A DNA stretch of 64,000 nucleotides from Adiantum capillus-veneris (lineage: Eukaryota; Streptophyta; Polypodiopsida; Polypodiales; Pteridaceae). Where the stretch lies: positions 50,476,768-50,540,767 of the forward strand of contig CM043944.1 of NCBI GenBank assembly GCA_014529385.2, given 5' to 3'. Shown one piece after another: positions 34,451 through 43,943 of the stretch; position 1 is the stretch's first letter, and the number at the start of each line of letters is the position of its first letter. Below the pieces are notes generated by a model. The model did not search any database, was not told the origin of the DNA, and saw only the letters and a list, made by a program, of their open reading frames with translations. The position numbers were made by a program, and so were the translations under genes.

Positions 34451-34890
34451 TAACACATAAGAAAACAAAAAAACCATGAATCTTACTTTATGCCAAGTGA
34501 ATTTCTGATTTCATGCACACACCTGGTCTTGTAGTGCTTGCAGATGGTCCTAACAATTTTTTTGTGCGGCAAAGGTGCACACCAAAAAAGTGGCTCTGCT
34601 TAAAATAATGGAAAAAAAATTCAAGGTCCCAAAGATAACACAATAAGTCTCCACATCATGTCTTAATGGTGGACAAAAACATACCAGGATGTGGATGATC
34701 TTCTACATTTAATAGAAAAGACACCTCGAAGATGTAAGTCATTTGATCCATGATCTATATACCCAAATAGAAACCACAAAATAGACAATGTGATGAAGGA
34801 ACAAAACCTTCACATGACATAGTTTAGTATATGTTATGGAGAGAGGTAGAAAATTAATTCACAAAATATTTTATGATTTGAAATATATAT
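34451..34890. other. non-coding stretch with possible short exons
   Basis: AT-rich. Possible minus-strand exons near 34514-34540 and 34693-34762 have splice-like borders but are too short to support alone. The sequence ends at TATAT next to the LTR. Confidence 0.35.
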
Positions 34891-35520
34891 TGTTGGATGG
34901 GTACGCCGCGACGGACGTCAGCACAGCGAGAACTCACCTAACAAGTAATGTCAGCTAAGGATGAAGCTCGACCCGTAGGCGCGTGGAAGCAAGCATAAGG
35001 TGTCAACCTACACTCGACCGACTCCTAACTAATTCCTACAGAGGTCTCTACCAATTGTCTAAGTCACAGCCTTCAAGAGTGCAAAAGAGGAAACTTCCTA
35101 CAACGCTTGCTAGAGCCGAACACCCATCAAGCATTTTCGAAACACCATAGAACTTGAAGGAGACTCTACTAATACCTATAGGCCACTCTCCCTAAGGTCT
35201 ATGAACCAAAATCACAACCCAAAACACCTGGTGCAAAAACACATAGGATGTCTGGCCGAAATCTGCAGGTCTTTGGTTCCGAAATCTGAAGTGCCTAATG
35301 TGTAGTTCTACTCAATGTGAACGCGTGGATATGCTGCAATGCAAAATCGGATAACGTATGCTCACCCAAACAACCGATGAAGCTCGTAGAAGGAGCTCCC
35401 AAAGACGAACCGTACGCACGCAATGTTGGTATCGACGCGTAGCTCTAGTCGGGGGCAACACGCTGCACTTCTCCGCACTCGATTCCGACCACCGTAGCAC
35501 ACGTAGCGTCAAGACGAAGC

Positions 35521-35612
<92 letters not shown>

Positions 35613-35900
35613 ACAGTACGCTCACTCACAGACTTCAAACTTCCTTCTTTAAAAATGACAAAAGGTTTTTTCATTAAGTTCAAAAAGTGTTATATATACC
35701 TTACAACTTCTCAAACCCTAAAGTTCCAAAATCAACCATCTATTCAATCTAACTATCAAAACTGGAATACAATCTGGAAACTTCTGTAAGTCCCAATATT
35801 TACAAGGTGAAAAATCGGGTTTTCCTCAATGAATGAATAATTACAAAAATAATAGTCCGCCAAGTAGTTAGATGCCATGGGGTGTGTCCAGCTTCTAACA
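34891..35900 (-). repeat. Gypsy-type 3' LTR (element D)
   Basis: On the minus strand it starts TGTTAGAAGCTGGACAC directly after a purine tract and ends CGTACCCATCCAACA, giving a 1010-bp LTR with TGTT...AACA ends. It has a TATATATAA box near 35690-35700 and a (GA)n tract (35522-35609) in the presumed transcribed part. The base run TATAT follows at 34886-34890. No second copy occurs in the window, so the inner edge is well supported and the outer edge is inferred from the termini. Confidence 0.7.
35522..35609. repeat. (TC)n microsatellite inside the LTR
   Basis: About 88 uninterrupted bases, the longest pure dinucleotide tract in the window besides the TG tract at 17562. Confidence 0.95.
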
Positions 35901-35901
35901 T

Positions 35902-35914
35902 CCCCCCCCTCCTC
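35902..35914 (-). promoter_or_regulatory. polypurine tract of element D
   Basis: Minus-strand GAGGAGGGGGGGG ends one base before the LTR start. About 35 bp upstream of and including this tract resemble the purine tracts of A (42131-42145) and B (56863-56876), which are also preceded by a GTCGTCC motif. Confidence 0.75.
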
Positions 35915-35917
35915 GTT

Positions 35918-35955
35918 CATGTCGTCCCCGACATGGCCATGTCGGGGACGACATG
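35918..35955. repeat. perfect 38-bp palindrome
   Basis: Left arm CATGTCGTCCCCGACATGG (35918-35936) is exactly the reverse complement of 35937-35955, with no spacer. It lies between the stop of the 1160-codon ORF and the polypurine tract. Each arm is itself a GTCG...CGAC inverted repeat, so alternative cruciform or hairpin forms are possible. Confidence 0.97.
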
Positions 35956-35972
35956 GCCATTGATCCAATGCT

Positions 35973-38900
35973 TCATCTTATGGTCTCCCGCATCTTTAGC
36001 AGTGATTCGTACCTTGCATGTAGATTCAGCATTGTTGGGCCAAAGATATCTGTATGCATGGTGAAGAACCCCGTGTAGAATGCTTCTTCAAAATCCTGGA
36101 GGTGATAGTATGGTAGAAACATAATTCTTTGATACAATGCATGTATCACCTCCTTGGAAGGCTGACCTGACAGATCATAAGCACATTTGTATGTATCCTG
36201 GAAGAAGAATATGTTGTCGGTCACCTGGCCTGGCTTGAAGGTCTCTAACACTGCTAGGATGGTTCTGCAGATTTTTCTCATCATAATGCATGTAAGGTCA
36301 GGTGAGCCAGTGAACAACTTTATGGCTCCCGTTAGGATTTTCACCATGTATTGTACACTTATTCTCTCACCTGCCTTTACGCCCGACAGCTTTGGGTAGT
36401 TCAGCCAAGTGGGTTGGCTTCTTTGCAAGATTTCTTGTGCCTTCCACGTCCTAACCCTTGGTAGAGGACAGAAGCTGAGGTTGTCTCTAATGTGTTTAGG
36501 TGTCTCTACCAAGTGTATTAGGTATTGTGGGTACTTGGTAAGCCAAGCCTTCCTCCACTTTGGCTGAGAATCCACTATGAGCTTTACTCCTTCTATCCTC
36601 GAGGTGTCTGCATTGTAGAGAGGTTCCGTTGGCTCTTCTCTTATTCGCTTGTTTATTTTTGCTGCCTCATATTTCAGCAATGGATAAGGGAGAGAGGGTT
36701 GAAGCCACTCGCGCCTGAGATTGCTGGCGTCGATCTTCTGAATGGTCATAGATTTGAAGACCCTCTGCTCCCATTCCAAGGCTGCCTTTGTGCTTTCTCT
36801 GAGCTCTGCCTCTATTGACTTACGCAATTTTTCCTCCTCTTCTTGTGTTAGATCCTGTGGCTCTTGAAAGGATCCTGCTATGCTTTCCTCTGGCATGGGT
36901 GTGTTCACAGGATCTGCCACATTGTCGAGGTCGATGCCCTCATTGGTAGCTGGCCGTGAGCTTTCTGCTTCTGCTTGTTGCCTGCCTTTCAACTCCTCAA
37001 TTTTCTTGAGGAGTGTCTGCTTTTCCGCTTCGGCTTCTCCGCCCATAGTCACGAGGAGGTCATTAAGTTCAGCGTTTACTCTTTCCGCCTCCTCCAGCTT
37101 TATCTTTATGCTCTCCATTTCTTCTTGTAGGGCTTTTTGGCTGTCCTCCATTCTTGTTTGCATAGCGGTAGAACCTTCATCCATCATCAGCATCTGTTTC
37201 TTCTCAAGAGTCAGCTCTTTTTGAAGTTCCTGCATTTGCTCTTCATATATTTGACTCTCGGAAATGATTTGAGTCGAGCTCATAGCTCTAACTCTAGTAG
37301 GTGATGCCCACAGCCTCTGGATGGTTTGATCTTTGACTTTTAATTGGTCCTTGAGCTCAAGGACTTCATCCAGGCTTGCTTCTTGTTCTATCTCTGCCTT
37401 TTCCTTGGCATTCCTCATGGCCTCTACTTCTTTTGTTTCTTTTGCCAGCTGGAGTGTCAGATTATCCCGTTCTTTTTCAGCATCTTGCAATGACTTGCTA
37501 AGCTGCAGACACTCTTCTTCAGCTGCTTGTATTCTTTTTACTGCTGCCTCATTTGCTTCTTCCTTTGCTTGGCAGTTTTGTAGAGCCGTTGCCAAGCTGG
37601 CCTGGAGGTCAGCTTCTCTCTCTTTTAGCCCTTGGCTTTGTACCTGCAGCGAATCCCTTTCCATCTTGGTCTTTTCTTTGGTGGCCTTTAGAGTTATCAT
37701 TTCTTCGTCTGATGCCATAGATTGTGCTCGTATTCCAGCTAGCATGGTCATCACCATGTCCCAGCCATTAGAGGGCGGGTGCAGGTCTACCGTGTCGGTA
37801 GCAATCTCTTTTAGCTCCACTAGCCAGATGCCTGGCATCTGTTCCTTATACCCTGTCCTCGCCAAGTCGAATGCGACTGTGACGGCTTCTTCCCTTGTAT
37901 AGCCTGTAGCTAGCAGGTCCAAAAATGCATAATAGGCCTCATCTAGTCCTTTTTGTTCAATGGCCTCTTCCTTTGGCTCAGGTTGTTGCCTTTGCTCTTG
38001 CTCCTCAGCTTGGTTTTCTTCTTGTTTGTCCTCAGCCTCTTTATCTTCTGGTGGAGGGCTGCTAGGCGGTGGTGATGGCGGTGGTGATGGCTGCGGGCTG
38101 GGTTTAGGGCTTTCTGGTAAAGCTACAGGTTTTCTTTTTAAGTCCCTGTCTGATTTTGTTTTCCTTTCCCTTTCTTGGCTTTCTTTCTCATCTAGCAATG
38201 TCTGCCTTATCTGCTCCACTTCCTCCTCGGTGAAAGGGACATGGGGAATGTTTTCCACTGCAGCATCAAGAATCTCAAAATTCTTGATGTAATCTTCAAA
38301 GCGGTCCCTCTGCACTCTTCTGGATGATCCGGACATAGACTCGAGAGATGGCTTCCAGAGTTCGTTTAAATCACCCTTGAGGGCTCTTTCTGCTCGGAAA
38401 CTCTCCATCAGCCTCTCGAGTCTTGCCGCTTTTTGTGACCTTGTCTCTTTGGCCAGCACTTGAGCAGACTCCTTTTTTCCTTTCTTCTGCTCAAGTTGCT
38501 CCTCTGCAACTGGCTCTAGCCGTCTCTTCAACCTCATAGCCACCCTTGGTGCTCTTTGTGGCTCATCTTCCTTGTCTTCTTTTACCCTTAGCCAATCATT
38601 CTGAGATGGAGGATCAGGCCACCTTCCTTTAGCATGTAGTGCTGCATAAACCACCTTGGTTATCATTTCTCCTGGCACTATGTAGGTTGGATTTTTGTTG
38701 CTCATTTTTACCAAGCTGTCATGTATGTAAGCCGCATAGTTGATTATCTTTGGGGTGCCTTTTGTCATTGCCCAAGTAAATATTGTGGAAATTGCACCTA
38801 GCGGCATCATGTACTTCTGTGGCCTCTTCATGCACATGTGAAAGTACTGGTTGTACAATTGGCTCATGATTGCCACCTTTGGGTTGGCAATGTCTTCAAA

Positions 38901-39455
38901 GGTGTAATTTGCCTTTTTCTCTTTGTACACCTTGACTTCATCCCTTCTCTTTGTCACATTGTCTTCCTGATTGGAGAGATCTAGTGTATGGGCTACAACC
39001 CGCTCCGTGATGATGATCTCTGTATCGGGTCTGCCTTGCAAATCTGTCACCTTGGCCACTCCATCCTCTTTGATGCTGGTTACAAACTCCCAAACTCTTT
39101 TGACGTCCACCTCTGCTGGTATTGCTTCGAAATAGTTATGGAGGTCAATTTTCTCCAAGTAGCCGGCCATTTTGCTTCGTACAAATTCATTGCGCTCTCT
39201 TGGCAGCATTGGTAGCTCTATTACATTACCTTCATTGTCTTTGAACACTCCCTGGTAGATCTTTAGGTCGTTTGACTCTAATAAATCTTCCTGTATCCAG
39301 GTGCTGGTGGGCTTTAGTGTTCCCTCTCGAATGATAAAAGGTTCCACCTCATCCAAATAATCTTTGATTGTCATTCTTTTCTTCTTTGCCGGTGATATCG
39401 AGGCTGCCATAGATCCTGTTGCACTCAGTAATCCAAAGTTAGCATTTTTTTCCAT
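35973..39455 (-). CDS. large coiled-coil ORF of element D, 1160 codons
   Basis: Intact ATG-to-stop frame of 1160 residues in a region where almost every other element gene is broken. Visible layout: globular N-terminal part (about 25-300, with EGNVIELPMLPRERNEFVRS and FHMCMKRPQKYMMPLGAIST); basic segment (300-370); proline run (about 447-470, SPQPSPPPSPPPSSPPP); acidic Gln/Glu segment; heptad-rich coiled coil (about 585-720 and 735-825); globular C-terminal part (about 890-1160). No protease, polymerase, integrase, zinc knuckle or signal peptide. It lies just upstream of a polypurine tract and LTR, so it belongs to a retroelement. OTA-clade Gypsy elements often carry an extra ORF (ORF1 in Tat/Ogre, env-like in Athila). 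I cannot match this one securely. It could be structural (gag-like) or a host-derived coding sequence. Confidence 0.8.
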   Translation of the reverse strand: MEKNANFGLLSATGSMAASISPAKKKRMTIKDYLDEVEPFIIREGTLKPTSTWIQEDLLESNDLKIYQGVFKDNEGNVIELPMLPRERNEFVRSKMAGYLEKIDLHNYFEAIPAEVDVKRVWEFVTSIKEDGVAKVTDLQGRPDTEIIITERVVAHTLDLSNQEDNVTKRRDEVKVYKEKKANYTFEDIANPKVAIMSQLYNQYFHMCMKRPQKYMMPLGAISTIFTWAMTKGTPKIINYAAYIHDSLVKMSNKNPTYIVPGEMITKVVYAALHAKGRWPDPPSQNDWLRVKEDKEDEPQRAPRVAMRLKRRLEPVAEEQLEQKKGKKESAQVLAKETRSQKAARLERLMESFRAERALKGDLNELWKPSLESMSGSSRRVQRDRFEDYIKNFEILDAAVENIPHVPFTEEEVEQIRQTLLDEKESQERERKTKSDRDLKRKPVALPESPKPSPQPSPPPSPPPSSPPPEDKEAEDKQEENQAEEQEQRQQPEPKEEAIEQKGLDEAYYAFLDLLATGYTREEAVTVAFDLARTGYKEQMPGIWLVELKEIATDTVDLHPPSNGWDMVMTMLAGIRAQSMASDEEMITLKATKEKTKMERDSLQVQSQGLKEREADLQASLATALQNCQAKEEANEAAVKRIQAAEEECLQLSKSLQDAEKERDNLTLQLAKETKEVEAMRNAKEKAEIEQEASLDEVLELKDQLKVKDQTIQRLWASPTRVRAMSSTQIISESQIYEEQMQELQKELTLEKKQMLMMDEGSTAMQTRMEDSQKALQEEMESIKIKLEEAERVNAELNDLLVTMGGEAEAEKQTLLKKIEELKGRQQAEAESSRPATNEGIDLDNVADPVNTPMPEESIAGSFQEPQDLTQEEEEKLRKSIEAELRESTKAALEWEQRVFKSMTIQKIDASNLRREWLQPSLPYPLLKYEAAKINKRIREEPTEPLYNADTSRIEGVKLIVDSQPKWRKAWLTKYPQYLIHLVETPKHIRDNLSFCPLPRVRTWKAQEILQRSQPTWLNYPKLSGVKAGERISVQYMVKILTGAIKLFTGSPDLTCIMMRKICRTILAVLETFKPGQVTDNIFFFQDTYKCAYDLSGQPSKEVIHALYQRIMFLPYYHLQDFEEAFYTGFFTMHTDIFGPTMLNLHARYESLLKMRETIR

Positions 39456-39576
39456 ATTAGCTGTGAAACTGAGTTTTACTCATCCAAATGACTTGAAAAT
39501 TGGAATTATAGCTTAAAAAGAACTTGTGAAGCTGTGCATGTGCTCACAGTGCAAATCTGGCCAAAAATTTCCATCT

Positions 39577-40454
39577 AGACATCCTACGCGTAGGATGTCT
39601 TTTTCTTCAGAATTGGTTCATACTTGACATGTAGGTAGTGTAAGGATCATGGAGCATGGCTATAGGCTTGGATTTGAATTTGGATATCAAAAAGTGGATT
39701 TTTGGGCTGATTCAGGCTTTAGGTTACAATTTAGGTAGAATGTCCGTCATAGGTATCAATTGATGTCCAAATGGGTTGCAAATTGGTATATGGGCTCATT
39801 GCACCATGGTATTGGCTCCTATGATGTCATTCCTTGCACGGAAGGCTAAATTTATGCTGAAGACATCCTACGCGTAGGATGTCTTTTTCATCAGAATTGC
39901 ATGAAACTTGTTCTGTGGGTTGTCCTTGGCCTATGGAACAATGCCATGTTCTTGGATTTGAATTTGGATAAGATTTGATGCTTGTAGGGCTCTGTGAGGT
40001 GTTTTTGGGCTCAAAAAGTGTATTTTGAAGGTGTTGGGGGTCAAAAGTGATTAGAATGGCTTCAAACTTGTCATATGGGCTCTTGATGATGAGGTAATTA
40101 GATCTGGAATGATAAAACATCCCTTCCATGCCAAAAAGGTCCATTAGACATCCTACGTGTAGGATGTCTTTTTCATCATTTTGACTCCCTGACCACACAG
40201 ATTGTTTGCTGATGTGTATGTGAATGTGTTGTGCAAGTTTCATGAGATTTGGACAAGATTTGGTAGGTCAATGGCCCATTATTGCCCCTATGCTCTCACT
40301 TTGCGTTTTTCCATGCATATGAGGTCAAATCTGGTCCAAATGTGATGAAACTTGGTGTATGGCTTGTAAATGTCATTCAGAACATGTGCGTGACAAAAAT
40401 TATTGAGGTTTGTGCCAAAAAGTGCCCTTGAGACATCCTACGCGTAGGATGTCT
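39577..40454. repeat. four 24-bp palindromes with 285-bp period
   Basis: Half-site AGACATCCTACG followed by its exact reverse complement at 39577-39600, 39861-39884 and 40431-40454; 40146-40169 is the same with one central mismatch. Start-to-start distances are 284, 285 and 285 bp. Weaker shared phrases accompany each unit (TTTTTC-TCAGAATT after it, GAAACTTG further on). The array is the leader upstream of the 1160-codon ORF (minus strand). Confidence 0.95.
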
Positions 40455-42130
40455 CCTGGTGATTTTTTCAGTTCTAGTGCTCCCAGTGCTTGCCCTTTGC
40501 TCCCCTAAGTCCCTTTTGAGCCTAATTTCAACAAAAAAGTCAAATGGATAGAGTATAACTCCCTGTGTGGACTTCAAAGCCTCCGAGCCATTTTCTGACT
40601 TTTGGAGTGCTTTTTGGCGATGAGATTTCTCGATGTTGGTCTCCATAGCTTCCCAATCCCTTGGGGATCCTCGCCGTATGGGTTTTGTCGACTTTGGCTT
40701 CACCGGAGCTTCATTTGGCAATTTGTCGTTCTAGAAGCACCCGTGGTTGCGTTTACATATCTTTGATGATTTGTGGTGATCTACCATCATAGTACTTGGT
40801 TGTTGATGGTCTAGGAAAGCCACTCGTGAAGTTTGGTGGCAAACGGACTTGCGGTTTGGCCGCAAGTGCATTTTGACGCTTTGTGTGTCTAATGCCGTTT
40901 CTGAGGTTTAGTGCCGCTTCGGGTCACTTTTTGGTCATGTGGGTCATATGGACTTGTCGAGCATGTCGAGATGCTCCTACCCTTAAATTTTGGTAGCATT
41001 TGGTCGCCATTTCGTCGATTTCCCATTTGGTGGCCTCTTGCGGGTTTCTGGGACTTAAGTTTTTTTCCCGATGGTTTCCCACTGCCTTTGGCTATCCAGG
41101 ACTAGTCTCCTAGACTAGGGTAAGGTGCCGGTGAAGTCTTGTTGCTTTCGGGTTAGCCGTTAGGCCGCTGTCTCTACTTGCAGGTCTCTACCGCTCGCTT
41201 TGTGTGTGACCTCTACGCCAGTTTTCGCGACATAATGACAAACATGCGCGAAAAGCTCAAGGTGGTGAGCCTACCTCTCATGTCTAGAGCTGGTCGGGTA
41301 GACATGCGCATCATAGAAGCTGCTGGAAAGTCAATCCGCTCTACGTGGCAGAAGCTCTCTCCACAAGGTCAATAGTGAGAATGAGCTAAAAATGGGGTGA
41401 AAATTTCTTATAATGGAGGTCCCCGAACCACTTTTCATGAAATTTGACATGTGCTCCTGTCTTCTTGCGAGATGCAGTTAGGCTCAAAAATTTCTTGATT
41501 TGGACTCCGTTTGCTCTATTTCCCAGAAATTTGGCATTTCGGTCAAAACCTGGCCAAAACACGCTTTCCGCTCCAGTCTCATAATTGCACCTCCACTGTA
41601 CCATAGGTTGTCTTATAGTCACTGATCATCATCATAATTTTGTTTTTCATTACGACTGTTTTTCACTTGCTTTTTGTATTTTTGAAGTTTTTCTGCCGAA
41701 AATTAGCAAAATTAAAAGGAAAATAGCAAATCCAACCCAGAAAATCCCCAAAAATCATAATAAATCACAAACATCACAGCAACACATTATATACACTCAC
41801 ATGCAATTTTTATGGTCGGATTTCTCTGTTTTACCAATATTTTGCCCGAAAAATAGCTATTTCTACTTATATACACACACCTAGGGGCTTGATTTGGCGT
41901 TTGGCCCCATATACCTGTAGATTCATGCTGTATAAGGGAATATGTTATTGGGTTACTCCAGAAAATTTCACAATCAAACAACAACCCTTAAAATAGTCAA
42001 AAATCATGCCCTTTTTTGTTGTTTCTGTCATTGGTTCCGCATTTGAGAGTGCCTCTAGAATTAGTCGAAAATCATGCCCTTTTTTGTTGTTTCTGTCATT
42101 CGTTCCTCATTTGAGAGTGCCTCTAGAATG
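40455..42130 (-). other. non-coding region between A and the palindrome array
   Basis: About 1.7 kb without a convincing gene. Its upper part (about 41250-42130) is homologous in inverted orientation to 56877-57680 downstream of element B, so it is a native 3' part of that family. Minus-strand TATATAA motifs occur near 41790 and 41870. A unit of about 70 bp with TCATGCCCTTTTTTGTTG is duplicated in tandem at 42002-42130 and is single in B. It may be the 3' LTR of A, but no TG...CA borders could be fixed. Confidence 0.55.
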
Positions 42131-42145
42131 CCTCCCCCCCCTCCT
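42131..42145 (-). promoter_or_regulatory. polypurine tract of element A
   Basis: Minus-strand TAGGAGGGGGGGAGG. The same tract with the same upstream GTCGTCCGGGAGGAC motif is present in B at 56863-56876. No TG dinucleotide follows directly, so its use as an LTR primer is uncertain. Confidence 0.55.
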
Positions 42146-42312
42146 AGTCGGAGTCCTCCCGGACGACAAGGTTTCGCCTCGGAGTATGTGTCGTGCATAG
42201 GTTGAAAAAGTTGTGCTAATGCCTGGCCGATTAATGTGGCCCTATTTTATGCATACTTGGTCAATGCATGGAAAAATTAATGATGTGCAAGAGAAGGGAA
42301 TAAGCAAGATGC

Positions 42313-42900
42313 TTATTGGCACTCACCGTCGAGGCTTTCTGTTTTCTTTGCAAGTAGCAGCTGTAACTCTACTGCTCTCTGTTTAATTGTCCTTTTGGCA
42401 AGAGGCAATTGCTTTGCCGACGTTGTTGATGGAGTCGTAGCTTTTTTTGAGGATAGAATTGGCTGGGATGTAATATCTATGGGCCTTATGGCCTTGTCTT
42501 TCCATTGGTATTTTGTTGCTGCCGACTTTTGTAGATGGTTTGGCACTTTCTTGTTTGCCACTGGTTTGTCTTTCATCGGCATCCACATATATCGGTTTCC
42601 TTTTTTGAAATGCCGCTCTCTGCCTTCCATTATTGCGTGTACAGCAGGTAGTTCCTTTTGCTTTTGCTTTGGTATCCAAATCTGAGTGACATTTGGATTA
42701 TTGCTAAGCATTTTCTTTGGTATCCACATCTGTTTTATGCCCTTGGTTTGGGGTTGAACCATCTGCTCTGTTGGAATCCGTTTGTTACATTGTTGTTTTT
42801 CCGCCATTGCATTTCTATCCTTCCGCATCCATCCTTCCGCATCCATACTTGTTTACCTTGTTTTGGTAGCCTAGAGTTTTGCATTGTGGCTGGTGACTTC
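42313..42900 (-). pseudogene. Element A WxPK-motif region
   Basis: Open frame from about 42846 (homology from 42900) with tryptophan motifs KQVWMRKDG, KQMWIPKKML, TQIWIPKQKQ and RYMWMPMKD, then TKYQWKDKA, and a conserved end (KRTIKQRAVELQLLLAKK, ESLDGECQ). Element B has the same layout and the same end. In B the region is continuous with the second protease-like domain; here a TAG after that domain breaks the link. No catalytic motif. Basic and Gln-rich, hence possibly nucleic-acid binding (inference). Confidence 0.65.
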
Positions 42901-43010
42901 ATCTGTCTGTAATTAGCATGGTTGGATTTTACCTAGTTGTTGGTCTCGGGTTTCATGTTGTTCTTTGATGGCATTTGTGCTTTTGTCTTTGTTGTTAGTG
43001 ATTGCATGGC

Positions 43011-43612
43011 TTACAGTTGATCATGATGGTATTGCTGAGCAAAAGCTATCACCTGTCGTTCATGTTCATGTTGAATTTTGACAGCCTTTGCGTTCCAATC
43101 TATCTGCACATTGTATGCTTTTTGCCAAGGTTGCCCTAGCATCATTGGGTGTTGTGTGCTTTCATCTGTCACCACATAGAATTTGTGTGGATAGATATAT
43201 TGATGTATTTGTACATGCAATATAGTCCATCCCAATATTGTCAATGGGTGTGATGTGCTACTTTCCAGCACTTGGGGAGTAGGATGAAGTTGATCTGTGA
43301 CTTTGAGCTGTTGGTATAATCCGTAAGAGATCAAATTTGCTTGAGCACCCAAATCAAGCAAATCTGTTGATTCAACTTGATTGTTGCCTACTTTGACTGT
43401 AATTATTGGCTCCAATGTTTCCTCCTCCAACTCAGTCATTCGAATGGAATTGATTCGCAATGGTGCTCCACTTTTCTGATGTTGTTGCAGAAGCTGTCTT
43501 TTTGCAATGCGTTCCTGTGCTTCGGCTTGAGCTTCCTCCCGTACTCTCTCTTTTTCCTTCATTAGTTGTTTCCCTTGATGAATTTGTTGGAGCATCTCCT
43601 GTGTGAGTGGTA
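43011..43612 (-). pseudogene. second retropepsin-like domain (AP2) of element A
   Basis: Directly continues the integrase frame once the inserted solo LTR is discounted. A helical linker (EMLQQIHQGKQLMKEKERV and AQAEAQERIAKRQLL) leads to a retropepsin fold pattern: STDLLDLGAQANLISYGLY, then PLTILGWTILHVQIHQYIYP and HPMMLGQPWQKAYNVQIDW. Element B has DSG where A has DLG, so the catalytic Ser position is mutated here. Gypsy polyproteins normally have one protease, before RT; this element also has the usual one (48042-48428). The domain may process the C-terminal extension or be a duplicated relic. Confidence 0.75.
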
Positions 43613-43617
43613 GATGA

Positions 43618-43938
43618 TGTAAAGAATGAGGATGCAAGAGAGCTACACAAGACAAGCACACACCACACAGAGATGGAAAGCTTCTTCTTCTTCTCACAGA
43701 AAAGAGAGTACAAAATGACTAAGTGCTAAAACTAAAAAGTAGCACATATGTACATGCGGTCACTAAGTGTGAACTCGCTAGAACCGTACTAGGGTGGCAC
43801 TATAAGTGTAGTCAAGCTGTAGAATCACTGGAAGAGATCCTCCGTGTTGGTCACCTAACGCGCCAGTGAGTAAATGCCGTAAGCGGCCAAGACTCGTAGT
43901 GGATGACAACTCAAGATCTAGAGCTCGACATCTCAACA
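43618..43938 (-). mobile_element. Copia-2-family solo LTR nested in element A
   Basis: Minus-strand TGTTGAGATGTCGAGCTC ... CATTCTTTACA, 321 bp, homologous to the Copia-2 3' LTR (33363-33625). Perfect TSD GATGA at 43613-43617 and 43939-43943. It splits the A polyprotein between the integrase C-terminus and AP2, proving insertion after A. Confidence 0.95.
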
Positions 43939-43943
43939 GATGA

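Noticed and set aside
36880-38292. Plus-strand open frames (114, 189 and 110 codons) inside the 1160-codon ORF
   Set aside because: Antisense shadows of the minus-strand coding sequence; Ser/Leu-rich because they oppose Glu/Lys/Gln codons.
39577-39605. Intrinsic transcription terminator (hairpin followed by T-run)
   Set aside because: The shape fits on the plus strand, but the context is a plant nuclear retroelement and the neighbouring ORF is on the other strand.
39577-40454. CRISPR-like array (regular palindromic repeats)
   Set aside because: Only four units with 260-bp spacers inside plant retroelement DNA. Spacing and context do not fit CRISPR.
40377-40721. Minus-strand 114-codon frame with RRHPTRRMSQGH, similar to a frame at 57817-58038
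   Set aside because: The shared peptide is just the translated palindrome repeat, and frames over the other palindromes differ.
40455-42130. Definite 3' LTR of element A
   Set aside because: TATATAA motifs and a preceding purine tract are suggestive, but no TG...CA borders, no second copy in direct orientation and no TSD could be found.
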